A stretch of DNA of 5,033 bases, taken from NCBI GenBank assembly GCA_007117785.1, contig SKFV01000349.1:1-5033 (forward strand), written 5' to 3'. The DNA is from Pseudomonas sp. (lineage in GTDB: Bacteria; Pseudomonadota; Gammaproteobacteria; Pseudomonadales; Pseudomonadaceae). Under the pieces are notes generated by a model. It was not told where the DNA came from and searched no databases. It saw nothing but the letters and a program-made list of their open reading frames with translations. Below, piece by piece: positions 1-4,678 of the stretch (within the stretch, counting starts at the first letter, position 1; the number at the start of each line of letters is the position of its first letter). The position numbers and the translations under genes are program-made.

Positions 1-33
1 AAAAACGCGCTAAGCCCTTAATTTATGGGGGCC

Positions 34-39
34 ATTATA
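34..39 (-). promoter_or_regulatory. Predicted sigma-70 -10 element of a leftward promoter
   Basis: Read on the minus strand, these six bases are a perfect TATAAT. The region 17-18 bp further upstream (about 57-63) reads ACCACT/GACCAC on that strand and does not resemble TTGACA, so the promoter would need an activator. A suitable activator site lies at 64-77. Transcription would start near 26-29 and run leftwards out of the window. No start codon for the driven gene lies within bases 1-27, so the gene itself cannot be seen. In pseudomonads I recall the cytochrome c maturation (ccm) operon next to this flagellar region, which would suit an oxygen-responsive promoter; that identity is inference from memory of gene order. 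Confidence 0.5.
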
Positions 40-63
40 CATACAGCCCCTTTTACAGTGGTC

Positions 64-77
64 ATGATTTACATCAA
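64..77. promoter_or_regulatory. FNR/Anr-type binding site (TTGAT-N4-ATCAA, 9 of 10)
   Basis: The plus strand reads ATGATTTACATCAA and the minus strand TTGATGTAAATCAT. This matches nine of the ten fixed positions of the FNR/Anr/Dnr consensus TTGAT-N4-ATCAA. Its centre (70.5) lies 36.5 bp from the downstream edge of the minus-strand TATAAT, so it would sit at about -42 to -43 for a start at 27-29. That is close to the classic -41.5 class II activator position. For the plus-strand fliK-like gene the site lies only 11 bp before the start codon, where it could only repress or be irrelevant. The match and spacing are seen directly; binding is inferred. Confidence 0.5.
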
Positions 78-88
78 CTTGTGACAAT

Positions 89-1762
89 ATGAGCTCAGAT
101 TTCAGCCTGCCTCCACTGCCACCGAAAAGCCTGAGCCCCGTAAATACGGGCGCTCCGGCGCGGCCCAATGATAGCCTGGTGGTCGCACTGCAACTCGTGC
201 GTCCGATTGCCGCAGGATTGCTGGCCAACCAGGCTGCCCAGGCCGAGGTGGTGAAAAGCCAGCCGGGGGCCAATGGTCAGTTCGAGCTGATGTTGCGCGT
301 AGCCGTGCAAGACAGCCGTGGTGAGCGCAGCCTGCAATTGCCGGTACTCAGCCCGCGTCCATTACCGGAAGGAACCCAGGTCAACCTGCAACAGGTCAAT
401 CCCAACCGCTTGATGGCCGTTCTCACCCCACCGCTGCCGGCTGCCGGCACGGAAACCATTACCCGTCTGGACCCCCAACGTTTTCCGCCCAATGCCCAGG
501 TGCAGGCCCGTGTCGTGCAGCAACAACCAATCAATACCGGCAACAACCCCGTCTACGCTATTCAGGCGCGTATTATCAGTGAGCAGGCACCAGGGCAATT
601 GCTGAATCTGCAAAGCAACCGTCCGGTTGCAGTCGGCAGCCTGATTACCGCCACTGTCGGTCAGCAGGGAGAATTACGGGTTGCCACGCAGCCTGACCCG
701 CAACGCCAGCTACTTCTATTACAGGGTCTGCGCGATAGCTTGCAGCGTCAGGCCAGCGGTGAGCCCTTGCTGCAACGAGCAGACCAGTTGGCGCAACCGA
801 CAACTGTCAACAATCAGGCTCTGACGCCACCGGTGCATACTGCCATCCGCCAGGTATTGCAGTACATCAGTACCACCCAGCAATTAAGCACCGAAGCGGG
901 GGTAACTCGGGCACTGAGCAACAGTGGTGTGTTTATGGAAGCCGGCTTGCAGCGCCTGGCACTGGCGTTGCAGCAAAGTGGCAATAGCGGGCCGACAGAT
1001 AATCGCAGCACAGCTCCGGCAGCTGACAATACCCGCTTGCCCGAGCTCAAGGCCCTGCTGCCACTTCTGGGCAAACTGGCCAGCAGCAGCGAACCGCCGC
1101 CGGGTAGCGACCTGAAAAGCGGTTTGTTGCATTTGCTGGTCACCCTGCAACAGCAGCTACCCCAGGGTAGCCTGCGCCAACTGATGCAGGCACAGAGCCC
1201 GTGGCAGGCACCTCCCATGGTCAAACCCGGGTTGTTCCCGCTACCCACCCGGATGCTGCAACAATTGGGTAACACCACGGATCTTGGCAGCCTGCTGCGC
1301 TTGACTGCCGCCCTGCTTTCGCGAATTCAACATCATCAACTGCAGAGCCTGGGGCAAACCCAGAGCTTTGCTGACGGTAGCAGCCAGACCGTCTGGCAAC
1401 TGGAATTACCGGTACGCGATGGCCAACAATTCAGCCATGTGCAAATGCGCATTCAGCGCGAAGAAGAAGCAGCAAAGAAAAAGAACCAGGAAGCCAGTGT
1501 GCAATGGGAAGTACGTCTGGCCTTCAGTCTCGACCAACTCGGTTCGCTGCAGGTCATCGCCCGGCTGACCAAAGGGGCGGTCAGCAGTCAGTTCTGGGCC
1601 GAGCAGGATGGCACCCTGGAACTGATCAGACAGGAACTGGATTACTTGCGCCAACGACTGGAAAGTCAGGGACTGGAAGTTGGCAAACTGAGTTCGCACC
1701 GCGGCAGCCCACCAGAACCCGAGCAACTGGTGCAACAACGCTGGATTGATGAGGTCACCTGA
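89..1762 (+). CDS. fliK: FliK-like flagellar hook-length control protein
   Basis: The 557-residue protein is rich in Gln, Leu, Pro and Ser, as secreted FliK proteins are. The C-terminal FliK core (Flg_hook) spans about 434-536: strands around WQLELPVRD and VQMRIQRE, then a segment with the family's LG-centred pattern (DQLGSLQVIA, 482-491) and QFWAEQ, then a helix with LDYLRQRLESQGLEVG (518-532). In FliK this domain contacts the FlhB cytoplasmic domain to switch export from rod/hook to filament substrates. A charged insert (REEEAAKKK, 457-465) interrupts the core. The N-terminal part is low-complexity with two beta-rich units near 81-112 and 171-200. The ATG at 89 has no clear Shine-Dalgarno; the next in-frame Met is residue 68. 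It overlaps the next gene by one base (TGATG), and that gene encodes an FlhB-C protein, which supports the call. Pseudomonas usually carries its main fliK beside fliL/fliM, so this is probably a second FliK-type protein; the symbol marks the family only. Confidence 0.82.
   Translation: MSSDFSLPPLPPKSLSPVNTGAPARPNDSLVVALQLVRPIAAGLLANQAAQAEVVKSQPGANGQFELMLRVAVQDSRGERSLQLPVLSPRPLPEGTQVNLQQVNPNRLMAVLTPPLPAAGTETITRLDPQRFPPNAQVQARVVQQQPINTGNNPVYAIQARIISEQAPGQLLNLQSNRPVAVGSLITATVGQQGELRVATQPDPQRQLLLLQGLRDSLQRQASGEPLLQRADQLAQPTTVNNQALTPPVHTAIRQVLQYISTTQQLSTEAGVTRALSNSGVFMEAGLQRLALALQQSGNSGPTDNRSTAPAADNTRLPELKALLPLLGKLASSSEPPPGSDLKSGLLHLLVTLQQQLPQGSLRQLMQAQSPWQAPPMVKPGLFPLPTRMLQQLGNTTDLGSLLRLTAALLSRIQHHQLQSLGQTQSFADGSSQTVWQLELPVRDGQQFSHVQMRIQREEEAAKKKNQEASVQWEVRLAFSLDQLGSLQVIARLTKGAVSSQFWAEQDGTLELIRQELDYLRQRLESQGLEVGKLSSHRGSPPEPEQLVQQRWIDEVT
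1751..1755 (+). promoter_or_regulatory. Ribosome binding site of the FlhB-C gene, inside the fliK-like 3' end
   Basis: GAGGT lies six bases before the ATG at 1762, within the last codons of the upstream gene. With the TGATG stop/start overlap, this points to translational coupling of the two proteins and fixes the downstream start. Confidence 0.6.
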
Positions 1763-2073
1763 TGTCCAAAGCCACCATCAAGGAAGCAGTCGCCCTGGTC
1801 TATGATGGCAACACCACGCCCACCCTGAGCGCCAAGGGTGAGGCAGATATCGCCGAGCAGATCATTGCCCTGGCGATGGAATATGAAGTGCCAATCTACC
1901 AGAACGCAGACCTGGTTCAGGTCCTGGCGCGCATGGAACTGGGCGATCAGATTCCGCCAGAGCTATACCGCACCATTGCCGAGATCATTGCCTTTGCCTG
2001 GTATCTGAAAGGCAAGACCCCAAGCGGATTTGTGCCGCCAGCAGACCATGACGGCGGTTTTGCTGAAGAGTGA
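1762..2073 (+). CDS. Stand-alone FlhB cytoplasmic-domain protein (FlhX/FhlB/YlqH type)
   Basis: This 103-residue protein matches only the C-terminal cytoplasmic subdomain of the flagellar export-gate protein FlhB. Family features run in order: AVALVYDGN (9-17), the SAKGEADIAEQIIALA segment (23-38), EVPIYQNADLVQVLARMELGDQIPPELY (42-69) and the closing helix TIAEIIAFAWYLKG (71-84). An acidic tail ends in GGFAEE. It has no transmembrane region, and the NPTH self-cleavage motif of FlhB is absent: the reading frame opens about where the C-terminal cleavage product of FlhB would begin. Similar stand-alone proteins are known as YlqH in Bacillus, FhlB in Bdellovibrio and FlhX in Campylobacter. It is coupled to the FliK-like gene, whose C-terminal domain would normally bind FlhB-C. 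It probably acts at the cytoplasmic face of the flagellar export apparatus; that role is inferred. Confidence 0.88.
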   Translation: MSKATIKEAVALVYDGNTTPTLSAKGEADIAEQIIALAMEYEVPIYQNADLVQVLARMELGDQIPPELYRTIAEIIAFAWYLKGKTPSGFVPPADHDGGFAEE

Positions 2074-2074
2074 G

Positions 2075-2105
2075 GTAAGCGCTGATTGGTGTGTGACTTG
2101 CTTAC
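2075..2105. terminator. Weak inverted repeat between convergent genes, possible bidirectional terminator
   Basis: GTAAGC at 2075-2080 is the exact complement of GCTTAC at 2100-2105, enclosing about 19 bases. It occupies nearly all of the 33-bp gap between the two convergent stop codons. The stem is short, the loop large, and no T-run follows on either strand, so the terminator call is weak. It is listed because both operons end here and no better candidate exists. Confidence 0.2.
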
Positions 2106-2106
2106 A

Positions 2107-2511
2107 TCAGCCCGGCTTGCGCGCGGCGTGCAACTTGAGTACCAGTTCGGCTTCGGAGCGAGACAGACCGCAGGCCTGGGTCAGGTCTTCCATGCTGGCG
2201 CCCATACCCACCAGCCGCGCAGCCTGGTTGTAGGGCAAGGTTTGCGGGTCCTGCTCCTCAACCTGCTGCTGGCGGTCCTGCAAGCGCTTGAGCTGCTCGC
2301 GTAGCACATTGAGCTCTTCACCCATACCGACCGTGCTCTGGCGGAAGCCGCCCAGATCACGGGCCATCTGCTCAACCCGCTGCTCAAGGCGAACGCGCTC
2401 GGCATCCATAGCCTGCAAACGCCGGCGCAAGACAATAGCCGACAGCACCAGAGCAGCGATAAGCCCACCCAGTCCCAGTCCTATCAGCAGCATTGCCCAC
2501 GGCGCCATCAT
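2107..2511 (-). CDS. Membrane-anchored coiled-coil protein with DUF2802 C-terminus
   Basis: The 134-residue protein has three parts. Residues about 6-28 form one hydrophobic segment (LLIGLGLGGLIAALVLSAIV) followed by RRR, which suggests an N-terminal membrane anchor with the rest in the cytoplasm. Residues about 31-86 are charged heptad-like helix (ERVRLEQRVEQMARDL, REQLKRLQDRQQQVEEQ), a probable coiled coil. Residues about 92-130 (PYNQAARLVGMGASMEDLTQ, then ACGLSRSEAELVLKLH) form the DUF2802-type helical tail, resembling a small helix-turn-helix. This gene follows cheW in Pseudomonas-type clusters; I know of no established biochemical role. The layout recalls Bacillus SwrB, a single-pass activator of flagellar basal-body assembly. 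The start is the first of two adjacent ATGs, with AAGGA ten bases upstream inside cheW; the gap to the cheW stop is 4 bp. It is the last gene of the operon. Confidence 0.85.
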   Translation of the reverse strand: MMAPWAMLLIGLGLGGLIAALVLSAIVLRRRLQAMDAERVRLEQRVEQMARDLGGFRQSTVGMGEELNVLREQLKRLQDRQQQVEEQDPQTLPYNQAARLVGMGASMEDLTQACGLSRSEAELVLKLHAARKPG

Positions 2512-2515
2512 GGCA

Positions 2516-2995
2516 TCAGAATCCTTGCAACTCGGCCCACTCTTCTTCGCTCATCATTTTTTCCAGATCAACCAGAATCAGCAACTCGTTGTTCTTGTTG
2601 CAGACACCCTGGATGAACTTGGCCGATTCGTCGGTACCCACATTGGGCGCGGTTTCAATCTCGGACTGGCGCAGGTAAACCACCTCTGCGACGCTATCGA
2701 CCAGAATACCAACCACCTGCTTATCCGCCTCGATGATCACGATACGGGTATTGTCAGTCACCGGCGCCGAAGACAGCCCGAAACGCAGCCGGGTATCAAT
2801 CACGGTAACCACGTTACCACGCAAATTGATGATGCCCATCACATAGGAAGGCGCACCCGGCACCGGGGCAATTTCGGTATGCCGCAGGACTTCCTGCACC
2901 TGCATCACATTGATGCCGTACGTTTCATTGTCGAGTCGGAAAGTTACCCACTGCAGGATCGGGTCTTCCGAACTATGGTTGTTGTCGTTTTTCAT
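2516..2995 (-). CDS. cheW: Chemotaxis coupling protein CheW
   Basis: CheW links methyl-accepting chemoreceptors to the histidine kinase CheA in the cytoplasmic signalling array. The 159 residues are one CheW/SH3-like domain (about 13-150) after a short polar N-terminus. The hallmark motifs are present: WVTFRLDNETYGINVMQVQE (16-35), PVPGAPSYVMGIINLRGNVV (45-64, including the NLRG receptor/CheA-contact segment), VIDTRLRFG (65-73), VGILVDSVAEV (95-105) and LLILVDLEKMM (138-148). The length is normal for the family. The ATG at 2995 has GGGAAG seven bases upstream. It lies 34 bp after the ParP-like gene and 4 bp before the DUF2802 gene, and is cotranscribed with both. The divergent CheW-like domain encoded next to it is the probable array-targeting partner, so this is the conventional coupling protein of the pair. 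Confidence 0.97.
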   Translation of the reverse strand: MKNDNNHSSEDPILQWVTFRLDNETYGINVMQVQEVLRHTEIAPVPGAPSYVMGIINLRGNVVTVIDTRLRFGLSSAPVTDNTRIVIIEADKQVVGILVDSVAEVVYLRQSEIETAPNVGTDESAKFIQGVCNKNNELLILVDLEKMMSEEEWAELQGF

Positions 2996-3029
2996 CGTAG
3001 TACTTCCCGCTCCAGGTTATGCCTTCATC

Positions 3030-3806
3030 CTAATGCGCCGGCAGAGGCTTGTCACCGCCTGTCTGCCGGCCATGCTGGCTGATCAGCCGCGCCAATGCCG
3101 AGACATCCAGCAAAGCGCACATATGTTCTATCACCGTACCGGCCAGCCAGGGTCGCTTGCCCTGCTGTGAACGCCACTTGACCTGTTCAGGCGTCAAGCG
3201 GATCGACTGGCTGACATTATGCACTGCCATGCCCCAGTCGAAGCCTTCCACCGAGATCACAAACTGCAGGCTGTCTTTCAAGTCATCACGGTAACGCTCG
3301 GGCATTACCCAGCGCGCGGTATCCAGCACCTTGAGATTACCCGCAGGGGTCTTCAGCAGGCCAAGAAACCAGTCCGGCCGACCAAACAGCGGCGTAATCT
3401 CGATATCCAGCGGATATATACTGCCCAGCGATACCAAGGGTACCGCCAGGGTGAGGCCACCCACATCAAACAACAGCGCCTCGAACTCACCCTCCCGCCA
3501 GGCCTCATTGGTCATCACCGCAGGTACCGGCTCGGCTTGCGTCTCCGCACGAGTAGCCGGTTCAGTCACCCGTTGCTCCGGCTCCGGTGGCTGAACAGTC
3601 AATGCGGGCTCAGCCGTTACTGGCAACTCGGCCGTTTCCTGCAGGGCAACCGCGGCCTCTTGCAGCAAGTCATCAAGATAATGCTGCAGGGTCTGTTCCG
3701 GTATGTACTCCTGGACCGGGAGACGTTTACTCATTGCCAGTGTGCCTTGTTGATCATGTCTGCTTCCTGTATCGGCCGTAAACACATGGACATTAGCCGG
3801 ACTCAT
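3030..3806 (-). CDS. ParP-like chemotaxis array-positioning protein (CheW-like domain)
   Basis: The 258-residue protein has three regions. The N-terminus holds a conserved-looking helix, TLQHYLDDLLQEA (39-51). A linker of about 53-100 is rich in Pro, Glu, Ala and Thr. A divergent CheW-like domain follows at about 105-243, with EALLFDVGGLTLAVPL (109-124), the GNLKVLDTARWVMPERY segment (156-172) replacing the usual GNVVPVIDLR, and a closing segment around TVIEHMCALLDVSALARL. In Vibrio, ParP carries such an array-integration (AIF) domain; it binds CheA and the ParC ATPase and keeps arrays at the cell pole. Position directly after the ParC-type gene supports the same role here. The start at 3806 overlaps the parC stop as ATGA with AAGGTGG seven bases upstream, and is used here. 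An internal ATG at 3734 (Met25) with AAGG ten bases upstream is a credible alternative, since residues 1-24 look unconserved. Confidence 0.87.
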   Translation of the reverse strand: MSPANVHVFTADTGSRHDQQGTLAMSKRLPVQEYIPEQTLQHYLDDLLQEAAVALQETAELPVTAEPALTVQPPEPEQRVTEPATRAETQAEPVPAVMTNEAWREGEFEALLFDVGGLTLAVPLVSLGSIYPLDIEITPLFGRPDWFLGLLKTPAGNLKVLDTARWVMPERYRDDLKDSLQFVISVEGFDWGMAVHNVSQSIRLTPEQVKWRSQQGKRPWLAGTVIEHMCALLDVSALARLISQHGRQTGGDKPLPAH

Positions 3807-4597
3807 GCCACAGCCACCTTGCCGGACAGCGATTGGGCCAGCAAATAACGCATCAGGGCCCGATATGCCAGTACACCACGCGCCGACGCATCCAGTTGTG
3901 AAGGCACGACGCCCGCCAGACTGGCATCACGCAGCTTGGTATCAATTGGAATAAACGCCTGCCACAGGTGACTGCCGTAATCCTGACGCAAGGTACGCAA
4001 GGTACTCACAGACGCCTGCGTGCGGCGGTCAAACAGGGTCGGCACAATGGTGAAAGGCAATGCCTGCTTGCGCGAACGATTGACCATGTTCAGCGTATGC
4101 ACCATGCGCTCCAGCCCTTTCAGGGCAAGGAATTCCGTTTGCACCGGAATCACCAGTTGCTCACAGGCGGCCAGTGCGTTGATCATCGATACGCCGAGCA
4201 ATGGCGGACTATCGATAAGAACAAAATCAAAGCGGTCCCACAATTGCGCCAGGGCACGCGACAGCACCAGGCCGAAACCACCTTGGCTGGCCGACTGGCG
4301 CTCCAGGGTGGCCAACGAGGTACTGGATGGCATCAGGCTGATACGCTCGTGCGAAGTATCAAGCAACAACGCCTCGGCCAATCCCTCAGGAACCTGCCCC
4401 TGATGCTGGAACAGATTGAATACACTGCTGGTCAGGCTGTCGGGATCGTGTCCAAAATAACTGGTCATCGAGCCATGCGGATCGAGATCAACCACCAGCA
4501 CGCGTTGGCCCTGATCGGCCAATAAGCCGGCCAAGGCCACTGCCGTGGTCGTTTTGCCCACGCCGCCCTTCTGATTGGCAACTGCCCAGACTCTCAT
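3803..4597 (-). CDS. parC: ParA/MinD-family ATPase, ParC type (polar placement of chemotaxis arrays)
   Basis: Numbered from the start chosen here (264 residues), the deviant Walker A motif is KGGVGKTT (10-17) with signature Lys10 and catalytic Lys15. Walker A' is VVDLDPHG (35-42), with Asp37 and Asp39. Walker B is FVLIDSPP (125-132). The family-typical PVQTEFLALKGLERM follows at 151-165. ParA ATPases dimerise on ATP; the ParC subgroup, encoded within chemotaxis operons, recruits receptor arrays to the pole through ParP. The gene lies between motD and the ParP-like gene, which separates it from chromosome-partition ParA (next to parB) and from FlhG. An upstream in-frame ATG at 4660 would add 21 residues before MRVWAV. 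I reject it because GGAGG lies six bases before the ATG at 4597 and the family begins at MRVWAV. parC is the Vibrio symbol and is unrelated to topoisomerase IV parC. Confidence 0.92.
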   Translation of the reverse strand: MRVWAVANQKGGVGKTTTAVALAGLLADQGQRVLVVDLDPHGSMTSYFGHDPDSLTSSVFNLFQHQGQVPEGLAEALLLDTSHERISLMPSSTSLATLERQSASQGGFGLVLSRALAQLWDRFDFVLIDSPPLLGVSMINALAACEQLVIPVQTEFLALKGLERMVHTLNMVNRSRKQALPFTIVPTLFDRRTQASVSTLRTLRQDYGSHLWQAFIPIDTKLRDASLAGVVPSQLDASARGVLAYRALMRYLLAQSLSGKVAVA

Positions 4598-4601
4598 TAC
4601 A

Positions 4602-4608
4602 CCCCTCC
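4602..4608 (-). promoter_or_regulatory. Strong ribosome binding site that sets the parC start
   Basis: The minus strand reads GGAGGGG, with the GGAGG core six bases before the ATG at 4597. It is the best Shine-Dalgarno in the window and argues against the longer reading frame from 4660. It begins two bases after the hairpin at 4611-4631. Confidence 0.75.
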
Positions 4609-4610
4609 GC

Positions 4611-4631
4611 CGCTTGCGCGCAGCGCAAGCG
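4611..4631 (-). repeat. Perfect 9-bp hairpin between motD and parC
   Basis: The arms CGCTTGCGC (4611-4619) and GCGCAAGCG (4623-4631) are exact complements around a 3-base loop. The structure lies in the only sizeable gap of the operon (81 bp) and ends two bases before the parC Shine-Dalgarno in the direction of transcription. No T-run follows on either strand, so it is not a standard intrinsic terminator. It could block exonucleases, be an RNase processing point, or tune parC translation. The structure is seen; the role is inferred. Confidence 0.6.
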
Positions 4632-4678
4632 AACAACAAATTATTGACGCCTGCCAACAACAGACGCAGCTATACACA

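Noticed and set aside
2..13. An in-frame AAA-ACG-CGC-TAA on the plus strand that could be the end of an upstream gene.
   Set aside because: Three codons at a window edge cannot be told from chance.
28..54. GGGGC (28-32) and GCCCC (46-50) followed by TTTT, resembling an intrinsic terminator for an upstream plus-strand gene.
   Set aside because: The stem is only 5 bp with a 13-base loop and a T-run of four, and it overlaps a better-supported minus-strand TATAAT.
814..1278. A 154-codon minus-strand open frame within the fliK-like gene.
   Set aside because: It is Cys/Arg/Ser-rich with no domain, opposite a long gene with a recognised FliK end; an antisense shadow.
2288..3082. A 264-codon open frame on the plus strand opposite cheW and the DUF2802 gene.
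   Set aside because: It is antisense to two recognised genes, has no recognisable domain, and its His/Arg/Ser-rich composition is typical of an antisense shadow.
3219..3848. A 209-codon plus-strand open frame opposite the ParP-like gene.
   Set aside because: It lies antisense to a recognised CheW-like domain and is rich in Arg, Gln and His without motifs.
3968..4525. A 185-codon plus-strand open frame opposite the ParC-type ATPase gene.
   Set aside because: The opposite strand encodes intact Walker motifs; this frame shows no family features.
4598..4660. A 21-residue N-terminal extension of the ParC-type ATPase starting at 4660.
   Set aside because: It would run through the hairpin and the GGAGG site, has no Shine-Dalgarno advantage, and precedes the family's standard MRVWAV start.
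4632..4678. AT-rich bases on the minus strand (AATAAT, TATAGC) as a possible internal promoter for parC.
   Set aside because: No matching -35 at 16-18 bp was found, nor a sigma-28 or sigma-54 pattern.
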